Below are positions 8,795 to 16,356 of a stretch of DNA of 31,180 nucleotides, piece by piece. The translations under genes and the position numbers were made by a program. The first letter of the stretch is position 1, and every line of letters starts with the position of its first letter. Source of the DNA: Bradymonadales bacterium (GTDB lineage Bacteria > Myxococcota > Bradymonadia > REDH01); assembly GCA_947483645.1 (NCBI GenBank), contig CANKLS010000008.1, positions 1-31,180 on the forward strand, in the 5' to 3' direction. The notes under the pieces were generated by a model. That model was not told the DNA's origin, searched no databases, and saw nothing but the letters and a program-made list of their open reading frames with translations.

Positions 8795-8848
8795 GCTCTA
8801 CGACAGCCGAGCGCAACTTGTCCAATGCAGCGTGAGTTCCGGTAGCAA
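8795..8848. promoter_or_regulatory. Possible back-to-back promoters with overlapping -35 boxes
   Basis: For the plus-strand gene at 8905, TTGTCC (8818-8823) and TAGCAA (8843-8848) are 19 bp apart. For the minus-strand gene at 8763, TTGGAC (complement of 8820-8825) and TAGAGC (complement of 8795-8800) are also 19 bp apart. The two -35 boxes overlap on nearly the same bases. The spacing is longer than ideal, so this is tentative. Confidence 0.3.
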
Positions 8849-8873
8849 AATGGTGAGCAAATGTGGTAGCAAA
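8841..8873 (+). repeat. Three tandem GGT(G)AGCAAA repeats
   Basis: GGTAGCAAA occurs at 8841-8849 and 8865-8873, with a variant GGTGAGCAAA at 8852-8861, in the 141-bp gap between divergent genes. Start-to-start spacing is 11 and 13 bp, near one helical turn. The layout fits a regulator binding on one face of the DNA, or slippage-derived repetition. Confidence 0.5.
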
Positions 8874-8904
8874 CGGGTTCGTGAGGCCATTTCGGAGTGT
8901 GTGG

Positions 8905-9792
8905 ATGGGCAACCGATTCGGAGCGTGGAGAGGAGCCTTTGGCGCTGTGGTCGGCGTGGTCATGCTGAGCGTCGCTCCTTGCGCCGCGTGGGGCGACACG
9001 CTGTCGCTGGTGACCTCGTGGAATCTCGACGGCAGCAAGGGCTCGTGGTGGGTTGGCGACCCCGCTTCTCCGGCTGACGAGGCGATGCGCGACGGCAGCG
9101 CACCGGTGGGCGGGCGGTGGCGCAACCCAGAAGGGGTGCAGCTGTCGGCGAAGCTGAGCAAGGTCTTTCTTCGCCACGATCTGAGCGTGAACAACGGCCG
9201 TGCTTTGGCCGGCGTCTATGGAGCTACCCACGCGCTGGTTGGCCATGTGCAGTGGGAGGTGGCCGAGGGCGTCTCGTTCGTGGGGCTGCAGGCCGTGCGG
9301 GCGCGGCTGGCGGGCAGCTGGGTTGTGGCAGCCGATCAGTCGACGGCCGGCAGCTATCAGGTCGCGGTGACGGGCTTCGGGCAGACGCTGGAGGAGGCCT
9401 CAAAGCAGGCCGGGGCGCTGCTCGAACTGGAAGTGCGGCGGTCGCAGCCAGCCGCTCAGTCGGCAGCTCCGCCGAGCCTTGCCGTGGGCGAAGATGATCT
9501 GGTGGTGGAGGTCAATGGCCCTGCGAGTGCCTATGTTGCCTTCCTGCGCCGGCTGCGGGAGCTCGACAAAGGAATCATCGACTTTGGCGAGGTCTGGGCA
9601 ACGGAGGGCACGGTCTGCCTGCACCTGGAACTCGATGAAGAGACGCCCGACCTCCGCATCACGCGGGCGCTTGAGGGGCTGGTAAACACGGCCCAAGAGG
9701 GCTTCAGGCTGAGCGGACTCAAGCGGAACGGCAATCGTGTGGTCGGGCTTGTTGTGGGGGCTCCGCCAGCCGCGGCGCCGAGCGGTCGATGA
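8905..9792 (+). CDS. Exported protein of unknown function
   Basis: The protein has 295 residues. A basic N-terminus and hydrophobic stretch end at an Ala-Trp-Gly-Asp region, a probable signal peptide. The first half of the mature protein has a mixed alpha/beta look, with a phrase ending GVYGATHALVGHVQWEV and GLQAVRARLAGSWVVAA. That recalls FlgO/CsgG-like periplasmic assembly proteins, but only loosely. The second half (about residues 190-280) is a separate alpha/beta domain. No catalytic motif is seen. GGAG at 8893-8896 is 8 bp before ATG 8905, which decides this start over the upstream in-frame GTG at 8863. Its stop overlaps the next start (ATGA at 9789-9792), so it is translated together with the TIM-barrel lipoprotein and may work with it at the cell envelope. 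Confidence 0.55.
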   Translation: MGNRFGAWRGAFGAVVGVVMLSVAPCAAWGDTLSLVTSWNLDGSKGSWWVGDPASPADEAMRDGSAPVGGRWRNPEGVQLSAKLSKVFLRHDLSVNNGRALAGVYGATHALVGHVQWEVAEGVSFVGLQAVRARLAGSWVVAADQSTAGSYQVAVTGFGQTLEEASKQAGALLELEVRRSQPAAQSAAPPSLAVGEDDLVVEVNGPASAYVAFLRRLRELDKGIIDFGEVWATEGTVCLHLELDEETPDLRITRALEGLVNTAQEGFRLSGLKRNGNRVVGLVVGAPPAAAPSGR

Positions 9793-10853
9793 AGCCATCC
9801 GCGTCGGCCATGGTCCGGCTGCTGTTGCTCTGTCTGGCCGTCGCTGCCTGCATGAAGGCGCGGACGTTGCAGGCCGCGGTGCCAATGCTGCCCGCGCCTC
9901 CCCTGCGGCCCGAGGTTGCGCAAGGGGTTGCGCTCGGCCTGCACTTTCAGGACCCCGAGGCGAGCTACGAGGGCTATCTCTGGGAGATTGCGCGGACCGG
10001 TGCCGACACCGTCTCACTGGTGGTCTCGTGGTCGCAAACCGACATCCGTGCGACGGAGCTGGCCCCGCGCGCCGGTGAGACGCCGCCCGATGAGGGGGTG
10101 CGCCGAGCGATCGCGGCAGCCCACAAAATGGGGCTCAAGGTGTTGCTCTTTCCCATCATCATGGTCGAGCGGCGCGGGCCGGGCGAGTGGCGCGGCAAAC
10201 TGGCTCCGAGCGACCGCGACCTCTGGTATGCGAGCTACCGCGGCTTCCTGCTCCACTACGCGACGCTTGCAGCCGCCTGCGGCGTGGAACAGCTCTCGGT
10301 TGGCAGTGAGCTGGGCTCGATGCAGGTAGATGGTGAGCGTTGGCGCGCGATGATCGGCGAGGTTCGGGCGGCCTACGGCGGGCAGCTGATCTACAGCGCG
10401 AACTGGGACGACTATGACAGCGTGCCCTTCTGGCGTGAGCTGGATGCGGTGGGTGTGACCGGTTACTACGAGCTCGTCCGAAGCGGCATCGAGACACCTG
10501 CGGTCCCTGCGCTGGTCTTGGCCTGGCAGCCCGTTGTTGCCGACCTTCGCCGTCTCTCTGCGCAGGTGGAGCGGCCGGTGGTGCTGACGGAGGTCGGATA
10601 TACGTCGCAGTCGATTGCTGCACGCCACCCGTGGGACTACACGCGCGGCGGCAAGGTGGATCTGGCGGCGCAGGAGCGGCTCTATCGCGCGCTCTATCTG
10701 GCATGGTCCGAGGTGCCCGAGCTGGGCGGGCTCTACATCTGGAACTGGTTTGGAGATGGCGGTGGCGGAGATAACGGCTACACACCGAGAGGCAAGCCGT
10801 CAGAGAAGGTGATTCGCCACTGGTTTGGCGCGGAGCAGGAGAGGGCGCAATGA
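9789..10853 (+). CDS. GH113-like TIM-barrel glycoside hydrolase lipoprotein
   Basis: The protein has 354 residues. A lipobox (Val-Ala-Ala-Cys, Cys21) makes it a likely lipoprotein. The mature part reads as a (beta/alpha)8 barrel of the GH-A clan. A first strand holds GVALGLHFQ, and the fourth strand ends SVGSELGS with Glu174 in the acid/base place. A late strand VVLTEVGY puts Glu268 in the nucleophile place, and a closing strand LGGLYIWNWF lines the cleft with Trp. This fits GH113 or related TIM-barrel hydrolases acting on beta-mannan or another glycan. In many GH-A enzymes the acid/base Glu follows Asn; here it follows Ser, so activity should not be assumed. The stop overlaps the NAD kinase start (ATGA at 10850-10853). 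A second ATG at 9810 would also keep the lipobox. Confidence 0.65.
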   Translation: MKPSASAMVRLLLLCLAVAACMKARTLQAAVPMLPAPPLRPEVAQGVALGLHFQDPEASYEGYLWEIARTGADTVSLVVSWSQTDIRATELAPRAGETPPDEGVRRAIAAAHKMGLKVLLFPIIMVERRGPGEWRGKLAPSDRDLWYASYRGFLLHYATLAAACGVEQLSVGSELGSMQVDGERWRAMIGEVRAAYGGQLIYSANWDDYDSVPFWRELDAVGVTGYYELVRSGIETPAVPALVLAWQPVVADLRRLSAQVERPVVLTEVGYTSQSIAARHPWDYTRGGKVDLAAQERLYRALYLAWSEVPELGGLYIWNWFGDGGGGDNGYTPRGKPSEKVIRHWFGAEQERAQ

Positions 10854-11728
10854 AGGTCATCGTCGTCGCCAAAACGCCCAAGCTCGAGGTCATCGAGGCC
10901 AGCAGCGATCATGCGCTCTCCGACCTTCGGGAGCGCGATCCCGATGCGCTTACCGCGCTCATCTCGAGTACGCGGCGGCAGCGGGCAGCCCTAAGCCAGG
11001 TGGTAGAAGCGCTTGATGCGAGCTCAGCCAAGGTGGAGGTGCTTTCTCGTGCTGACTTTACAGGTCCCCATCACGACACCGACCTGGTGGTGGTGGTTGG
11101 CGGAGACGGCACGGTGCTCGATGCATCGCACTGGTTGCGCGATACGCCGCTCTTGGCAGTAAACAGCGACCCGGATACATCGGTGGGCTACTTCTGCGCC
11201 TGCGACAAGGATGGGTTTGCCGAGGTGTTCAAAGAGGTGCTGGAGGGGCGTTCGACCCGCACGCAGCTGCACCGTATCGCCATCTCGGTGAACGGCATCG
11301 CCTTTCCCTTTCCCTGTCTCAACGACATCTTGGTGAGCAGCCCCAACCCTGCAGCGATGTCGCGCTATGTTCTCACGGCCGGTTCGCGCACTGAGATTCA
11401 GGCGTCGAGCGGCATCTGGATCAGCACACCTGCAGGTTCGACAGGCGGCGTGCGATCTGCGGGCGGCACGGTCATGCCGCTCGAGGGTGCGCTGATCCAA
11501 TACGCGGTGCGGGAACCCTACGGGCCGCGTCAGGGTCGGTACGAGCTGTTGCGTGGCGTGCGGCATATTCGCGAGGGTCTGGTGGTGCGGAGCCGCATGC
11601 CGGAGGGGAGCCTCTACGTGGATGGCCCCTACCTGCAGATTCCCTTCGGGATGGGCGACTTGATGGAGCTGCGCGAGGGGCCGCAGCTTCGTGTTCTTGG
11701 CATGCATCCTGCGCTCCGCGAGCGGTGA
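10850..11728 (+). CDS. NAD(H) kinase, resembling the plant NADK3 type
   Basis: The protein has 292 residues. It phosphorylates NAD(+) or NADH to NADP(H) in the cytoplasm. Seen: GGDGT at residues 84-88 with the strand before it, the ND pair at 158-159 in LNDILVSSPNPAAMSRY, and the Gly/Ser-rich segment STPAGSTGG at 192-200. The phrases NSDPDTSVGYFCA, PNPAAMSRY, GIWISTPAGST and SAGGTVMP with YAVREPY resemble Arabidopsis NADK3 (an NADH-preferring kinase) more than E. coli NadK. Classical bacterial NadK usually reads NE where this has ND. The ATG overlaps the upstream stop, so the protein is made with the TIM-barrel lipoprotein, with no obvious functional tie. Substrate preference (NADH over NAD) is inference. 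Confidence 0.8.
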   Translation: MKVIVVAKTPKLEVIEASSDHALSDLRERDPDALTALISSTRRQRAALSQVVEALDASSAKVEVLSRADFTGPHHDTDLVVVVGGDGTVLDASHWLRDTPLLAVNSDPDTSVGYFCACDKDGFAEVFKEVLEGRSTRTQLHRIAISVNGIAFPFPCLNDILVSSPNPAAMSRYVLTAGSRTEIQASSGIWISTPAGSTGGVRSAGGTVMPLEGALIQYAVREPYGPRQGRYELLRGVRHIREGLVVRSRMPEGSLYVDGPYLQIPFGMGDLMELREGPQLRVLGMHPALRER

Positions 11729-11850
11729 TTTCGCTGCCGATTTTTTGACCCTGCGGTCGCGATGTGGAACAGATGCGGTCGCTCGTCGCAGGCTGCCTCG
11801 TTGGTGGTCTCATCGTGCGGTTCGGGCTCTCTCATTGTTCGGAAGCGTGC

Positions 11851-12585
11851 ATGGCAAAGAAGCAGACTGCGGCAGCAAGTGGCAACGGGGTCCTCTCCTT
11901 CTGGAACATCCTGTTTGCGGTGTTGATGTCTGGGATTGGGTTTGCAGCAGGGACTGCCTTCGGTCGTAACTCGGTGATGGCGGCGCCCTCTGCAGATGCG
12001 GTTGCGGCAGACAGCCTGCCCATGGATGACGAGACGCAGGGGGCGATTCCTGACGACACCTTCAGCGCCTTCGACCGCATCCCCGACGCCCGTGGTCGGA
12101 GGGTTGCACGGGAGGGTTCGGCGGCGGTGCAGGTGGTGCTTGCGCCTGGCGAAGATGCTGCTGCAGGCGATCCCGAGGGCTCTGCGAAGGCGCCAGAAGC
12201 TGCTGCGCCAACGGTGGAAGTGGCTGCGGTGGAGCCGATAGAGGCTCCGGTTAAGCCTGCGCCAGCCGTTGCTCCATCTTCGTCAGCGCGCACCGAGGAG
12301 CTGCTGGCGAACAGCGCGCCGGCTACGGGCAGTTCGCTGCGGAAGGTTGGTCGGGCGGCTTCGCAGACCCCTAACTTCGAGATTGTGGCCGCGGGCGCCA
12401 GCACCTGGGAAGAGGCGAACGGGGCGAGCCGGTCGCTGCAGGATGGCGGGCTCAAGACGACGGTCTCTGCGGTGCGCGATGAGCGCGGCGGCCAGCGCTG
12501 GCTGGTGCATGTGCACGGCTCCGGTGACGGCTCCGAGAAGAAGCGTCAGGAGCAACTCATCCGCAGGCTGCTCAGCAGCCGATAG
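11851..12585 (+). CDS. Membrane-anchored SPOR-like protein
   Basis: The protein has 244 residues: a short basic N-terminus, one membrane helix (about 15-36), a long Ala/Pro/Glu-rich linker and a C-terminal domain (about 172-244). The C-terminal domain has the beta-alpha-beta rhythm of SPOR repeats, with FEIVAAGASTWEEANG, then LQDGGLKTTVSAV and a closing strand. SPOR domains bind denuded septal peptidoglycan, so a role at the division site or cell wall is likely if the call is right. ATG 11851 follows GGAAG (11841-11845) by 5 bp and starts with MAKKQ before the helix; the upstream in-frame start at 11764 would add a Cys/Gly-rich lead with no good ribosome site. The gap to the NAD kinase is 122 bp, so it may have its own promoter. 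Without a profile search the SPOR call is moderate. Confidence 0.6.
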   Translation: MAKKQTAAASGNGVLSFWNILFAVLMSGIGFAAGTAFGRNSVMAAPSADAVAADSLPMDDETQGAIPDDTFSAFDRIPDARGRRVAREGSAAVQVVLAPGEDAAAGDPEGSAKAPEAAAPTVEVAAVEPIEAPVKPAPAVAPSSSARTEELLANSAPATGSSLRKVGRAASQTPNFEIVAAGASTWEEANGASRSLQDGGLKTTVSAVRDERGGQRWLVHVHGSGDGSEKKRQEQLIRRLLSSR

Positions 12586-12630
12586 GATGTTGGTGGCCTG
12601 CTTGCGAGCGGCTCAAAGTAGCGGAGAGCA

Positions 12631-13359
12631 CTAAGGAGCTGCGGGCGCCGGTGCTTCAACGGGAGCGGCTTCAGGTGTTGGGGTTGGCGCAACAGCGGGA
12701 GCGGCGGGCGTCGGGGTGGCAGCGGGGGCCGCAACGAGGTGGAAAATCTTCCAGTCGTCTACGCCACCATCGCCATCGTAGTCGGCGCCGATGCGGGTGA
12801 GGGCCTGGTTCTCGAAGTGCGACCAGGTGTCGGTGGCGCCGTCGCCGTTGGGGTCGCGCTCGATGCGCTGGAGCTGGCCGTTTCGATAGTATCGGACTGA
12901 CTCGGGCTTTCCGTCGGCGTTGAGGTCGATGGTGACCCGGGTCACCTTGCCATCGACGACAGTGGCCTCGGTCTCAAGGACGCCGTCGAACTCGGTGTCG
13001 ACCTGCTCACCCGTGAGAGCTCCGCGCCGGTTGTAGTTGCGGATGACATCCATCTTGCCGTCGAGATTGGTATCCATCTCTTTGCGCATGATGACCTCGA
13101 CATACTCGCCGCGCGGCTCCTTGAGACGGGCGTCTGCGAGAAGCTGTCCGGACCGGTCGCGGTAGCGGAGCCACTTGACGATGTCGGCGGTGCCGTCGAG
13201 GTTGAGATCGAACCGCTCGCCCTTCATTCCGTCTTCGGTGTAGATGGGCTCGAGGAGGGGTGAGGGCTTGTCTTGAGCGCGCTCGCGCAGGCTCTGTTCT
13301 GAGCCTCCACAGGCCGCCAACATCGAGAGCGATAGGAGCGTCAAAATCGGGTTGCGCAT
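12631..13359 (-). CDS. Lipoprotein with six DxNxDGxxD calcium-binding-type motifs
   Basis: The protein has 242 residues. A signal peptide ends in a lipobox (LAAC, Cys17) followed by Gly-Gly-Ser, favouring the outer membrane. Six Asp-rich loops lie at residues 51-59, 96-104, 121-129, 145-153, 169-177 and 193-201. They match the DxNxDGxxD pattern fully or partly, and the last five starts are 24-25 residues apart. Such loops, seen in EF-hand, dockerin and thrombospondin type 3 repeats, bind calcium and often rigidify surface proteins. Between them run beta strands with Arg/Tyr. The last ~35 residues are a Pro/Ala tail, perhaps a wall-spanning or disordered tether. GAGG stands 8 bases before the ATG on this strand. 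The gene converges with the SPOR-like gene (45 bp between stops) and diverges from lepA. Calcium binding is inference from the motif. Confidence 0.7.
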   Translation of the reverse strand: MRNPILTLLSLSMLAACGGSEQSLRERAQDKPSPLLEPIYTEDGMKGERFDLNLDGTADIVKWLRYRDRSGQLLADARLKEPRGEYVEVIMRKEMDTNLDGKMDVIRNYNRRGALTGEQVDTEFDGVLETEATVVDGKVTRVTIDLNADGKPESVRYYRNGQLQRIERDPNGDGATDTWSHFENQALTRIGADYDGDGGVDDWKIFHLVAAPAATPTPAAPAVAPTPTPEAAPVEAPAPAAP

Positions 13360-13393
13360 GATGAGATCCTCAGAGGGTAAAACGAACCTTCAC

Positions 13394-13422
13394 AGGCTAT
13401 CGCAATCGGGCGCCACGGGCAA
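13394..13422 (-). promoter_or_regulatory. Candidate promoter of the calcium-motif lipoprotein gene
   Basis: Reading on the minus strand, TTGCCC (complement of 13417-13422) and TAGCCT (complement of 13394-13399) are separated by exactly 17 bp, the ideal sigma-70 spacing. The start codon is about 35 bases downstream. It is based on box similarity only. Confidence 0.4.
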
Positions 13423-13442
13423 GCGCGACGCGCCGCAATGGG

Positions 13443-13471
13443 TTGACACCCTGCTGCACTCCCCGTAGCAA
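13443..13471 (+). promoter_or_regulatory. Candidate sigma-70 promoter of lepA-lepB
   Basis: A perfect -35 box TTGACA (13443-13448) and TAGCAA (13466-13471) are 17 bp apart, about 70 bases before the lepA start. The -10 box keeps the TAnnnA core in part. This is the best single match to a housekeeping promoter in the window. Confidence 0.5.
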
Positions 13472-13543
13472 ACCGGCGGCAACTGGCAGCCTTGATTGTC
13501 TCATCGGCAGCCCAGTTCCATTCGTTCGTCCATCGGGAAGGTC

Positions 13544-15340
13544 ATGCCTCAGGAGTTGGTTCGAAACTTCTCCATTATCGCGCACATCGACCACGGGAAG
13601 TCGACGCTGGCGGACCGCCTCATCGAGCACACCCGAGGCATTGCAGACCGCGACATGCGGGCCCAGTTCCTCGACAACATGGATCTGGAGCGCGAGAGGG
13701 GCATCACCATCAAAGCGCAGACCGTACGGCTGCGCTTCCCTGCCTCCGACGGCAAGACCTACACGCTCAACCTCATCGACACCCCCGGACATGTGGACTT
13801 CACCTACGAGGTGAGTCGGAGCATGGCGGCCTGCGAAGGGGCCATCTTGGTCGTCGACGCGACGCAGGGCGTGGAGGCGCAGACGCTGGCCAATGTCTAT
13901 TTGGCGCTCGACAACAACCTCGAGATCATCCCCGTGTTGAACAAGGTCGACCTGCCCAGCGCAGACATCGAGCGCACGCGGGAAGACATCGAAGAGTGCA
14001 TCGGGCTCGATGCCTCCGAGGCCATCCCCGCCTCGGGGAAAGCGGGCATCGGAATCAATGAGATCCTCGAAGCGATCGTGAAGAAGATTCCGCATCCCAA
14101 GGGCGATCCGGATGCGCCGCTGCAGATGTTGGTGTTCGACAGCTGGTTCGACGCATTCCGCGGCGTGATTGCGCTCGTTCGCGTGGTCAACGGTCGCGTG
14201 AAGAGGGGCGACCGCCTGCGCATGTTTGCCACCGGAGCAACGAGCGATGTGGTTGAGGTGGGCATCTTCGCTCCCTTCGCTGCTCAGGTGCCCTTCCTGG
14301 AGGCGGGAGACGTTGGCTTCCTCGCCACCGGCATCAAAGATGTGAAGCTCACCCGCATCGGCGACACGATCACGCTGGACAACGCGCCCTGCGAAGAGGC
14401 GCTGGTGGGCTTTAAGGATGTGAAGCCCAACGTCTTCAGCGGTATCTTCCCCATCGACCCGTCGGACTACGACGACCTCCGCGAGTCGCTCGAGAAGCTG
14501 CAGCTCAACGACGCCGCCTTTCGGTTCGAGCCAGAGACCTCCATCGCCCTTGGCTTCGGCTTCCGTTGCGGCTTCCTCGGCCTGCTCCACATGGAGATCA
14601 TCCAGGAGCGGTTGGAGCGGGAGTACAATCTCGACCTCATCACGACGGCTCCGACGGTGGTCTACGAGGTCGACCTCAAAGACGGCGGCATGATTCTGGT
14701 CGAGAACCCGAGCAAACTGCCCGACCCGACCATGATTGAGTCGTTCCGCGAGCCATGGATTAAGGCGCTCATCCCGGTTCCGCCCGAGCATGTCGGCGCT
14801 GTCATCGCGCTCTGCACCTCGCGCCGCGGTCGTCAGCTGGGCATGAACTATCTGGGCAAGACGCGGCTGCAGTTGGTCTACGAACTGCCGCTCAACGAGG
14901 TGGTCTTCGACTTCTTCGACAGGCTCAAGTCGGTGTCGCGTGGCTATGCCTCGTTCGACTACGAGATCATCGGCTACCGCGAAGCTTCGCTGGTCAAACT
15001 CGACGTCTTGGTAAACGGCGAGAAGGTCGACGCCCTGAGCATCATCGTTCACCGCGACTCGGCCTACGACCGCGGCAAGCTCCTCACGAGCAAGCTCCGG
15101 GAGATCATCCCGCGGCAGCAGTACGAGGTTGCCCTGCAGGCCGCGATCGGCAACAAGGTTGTCTCCCGCGAGACCATCCGCGCCTTCCGCAAGAACGTCA
15201 CTGCCAAGTGCTACGGCGGCGATATCTCGCGCAAGCGGAAGCTTCTAGAGCGCCAGAAAGAGGGCAAGAAGCGGATGAAGCAGGTAGGCTCGGTGGAGAT
15301 TCCGCAGGAGGCCTTCTTGGCCGTTCTCAAGGTTGACTGA
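13544..15340 (+). CDS. lepA: Elongation factor 4 (LepA), ribosome-associated GTPase
   Basis: The protein has 598 residues, the family's usual length. LepA is a translational GTPase that acts on ribosomes during initiation or back-translocation and under ionic stress. Seen: the P-loop AHIDHGKST (residues 13-21), a switch I Thr in [14 protein letters not shown] at 79-83 and NKVD at 133-136. Later come the LepA-specific phrases [14 protein letters not shown] and, near the end, a C-terminal basic segment [23 protein letters not shown] typical of the family. ATG 13544 gives the family N-terminus ([18 protein letters not shown]); an in-frame upstream start at 13496 would add 16 unrelated residues. 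GGGAAG (13535-13540) is slightly close to the start. The gene is followed at once by lepB, as in many bacteria. A candidate promoter lies at 13443-13471. Confidence 0.95.
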   Translation: MPQELVRNFSIIAHIDHGKSTLADRLIEHTRGIADRDMRAQFLDNMDLERERGITIKAQTVRLRFPASDGKTYTLNLIDTPGHVDFTYEVSRSMAACEGAILVVDATQGVEAQTLANVYLALDNNLEIIPVLNKVDLPSADIERTREDIEECIGLDASEAIPASGKAGIGINEILEAIVKKIPHPKGDPDAPLQMLVFDSWFDAFRGVIALVRVVNGRVKRGDRLRMFATGATSDVVEVGIFAPFAAQVPFLEAGDVGFLATGIKDVKLTRIGDTITLDNAPCEEALVGFKDVKPNVFSGIFPIDPSDYDDLRESLEKLQLNDAAFRFEPETSIALGFGFRCGFLGLLHMEIIQERLEREYNLDLITTAPTVVYEVDLKDGGMILVENPSKLPDPTMIESFREPWIKALIPVPPEHVGAVIALCTSRRGRQLGMNYLGKTRLQLVYELPLNEVVFDFFDRLKSVSRGYASFDYEIIGYREASLVKLDVLVNGEKVDALSIIVHRDSAYDRGKLLTSKLREIIPRQQYEVALQAAIGNKVVSRETIRAFRKNVTAKCYGGDISRKRKLLERQKEGKKRMKQVGSVEIPQEAFLAVLKVD

Positions 15341-15343
15341 GTG

Positions 15344-16330
15344 ATGTCGGACGACGGAGACCAGAAGTCGGCGGGGACAACTCCCAAGCCGTCCGGGAAG
15401 TCTAAGTTCCGCGAGTATGTGGAGTCGATCGGTCTGGCGGTCAGCGTCGCGTTGCTGCTCCGAGGCTTCATCGTGGAGCCCTTTCAGATTCCGTCGGCAT
15501 CGATGGAGCCGACGCTTCTGGTTGGTGACTTCTTGTTTGTGCAGAAGTTCACCTACGGCCTCCGGCTGCCTTTCACCCGCGACTATGTTGCCCGTTGGCA
15601 TGACCTCAAGCGGGGCGATATTGTGGTCTTTGGCTTCCCGGTGGAGGAGGTCTCTACGCAGCTGCTCATTCGTCGCTACGAAGAGGTGGCGAAGGTTGTG
15701 GAGACGACGCGGGGCCGGCTTCCGGCAACGCTGGAGGAGCTCCGCGAGGCAGCAGCAGGCGCTCTTCCGCCGGCGCTCGATGGCTGGGGACGGCCGCTGG
15801 TCTATGAGCCGGTCGTCGGCGCTCCGCGCATCGCGAGCCTTGGCCCGGACGGCGCCGCCACCTCGCCCGACGACCTGACGATCGACAGCGCCGCCCGCTT
15901 CCCGATGGGTTGCCTCGACCCCGGCTCGCTTGGCGAGCGCAAGGACTACATCAAGCGGGTCATTGGGCTTCCGGGCGATACGGTCGAACTTCGGAACAAC
16001 CAGCTCTTCATCAATGGCGAGCCGATTTCGCGCGAACCCATCGAGACGCCCAAGGGTGCCAAGACCTTCTACGCCTACTCCCGCGAGACGATGAGCAGCG
16101 GTGCAAAGTATGCCACGGGCTACTCGGGTCGCGACCCGGATTTTGGGCCGATAAAGGTGCGCGATGGGAACTTCTTCGCCATAGGCGATAACCGCGATAA
16201 TAGCTCGGATGGTCGCTGCTGGGGCCAGGTCCCGCAGGACAACATCAAGGGCAAGGCGCTCTTCATTTTCTTCAGCAGCGAGTCGGGAAGCGGCGTTCGT
16301 TCGGGGCGTATTTTTCAATCAGTAGAATAG
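15344..16330 (+). CDS. lepB: Signal peptidase I with an inserted pseudopilin (GspG)-like domain
   Basis: The protein has 328 residues. It is an inner-membrane protease that cuts signal peptides from exported proteins. Seen: one N-terminal membrane helix (about 27-45), the catalytic Ser53 in PSASMEPTL, the general-base Lys204 in YIKRVIGLPGD and the box E phrase GDNRDNSSDGR (the usual DSR is DGR here). Unusual is a stretch of about 90 residues between RGDIVVFGFP (box C) and YIKRV (box D), where most LepB proteins have 10-20. The insert holds LPATLEEL, a DGWGRPLVY phrase, SLGPDGA and DDLTI. That order closely recalls the C-terminal calcium-loop domain of type II secretion major pseudopilins. The start is one of two adjacent codons, GTG 15341 or ATG 15344, directly after the lepA stop. 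Peptidase identity is firm; the insert's kinship is inference from motif order. Confidence 0.9.
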   Translation: MSDDGDQKSAGTTPKPSGKSKFREYVESIGLAVSVALLLRGFIVEPFQIPSASMEPTLLVGDFLFVQKFTYGLRLPFTRDYVARWHDLKRGDIVVFGFPVEEVSTQLLIRRYEEVAKVVETTRGRLPATLEELREAAAGALPPALDGWGRPLVYEPVVGAPRIASLGPDGAATSPDDLTIDSAARFPMGCLDPGSLGERKDYIKRVIGLPGDTVELRNNQLFINGEPISREPIETPKGAKTFYAYSRETMSSGAKYATGYSGRDPDFGPIKVRDGNFFAIGDNRDNSSDGRCWGQVPQDNIKGKALFIFFSSESGSGVRSGRIFQSVE

Positions 16331-16356
16331 TTTATACGCAACTTTGTGAGGCAGGC

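Noticed and set aside
11721..11746. A possible terminator after the NAD kinase
   Set aside because: The run of T at 11741-11746 is real, but the stem before it (AGCG/CGCT or CGG/CCG) is only 3-4 bp, too weak to call.
16308..16356. A promoter in the A+T-rich stretch before carA
   Set aside because: Candidate boxes such as TTTCAA and TATACG are only 14 bp apart; no pair has acceptable spacing.
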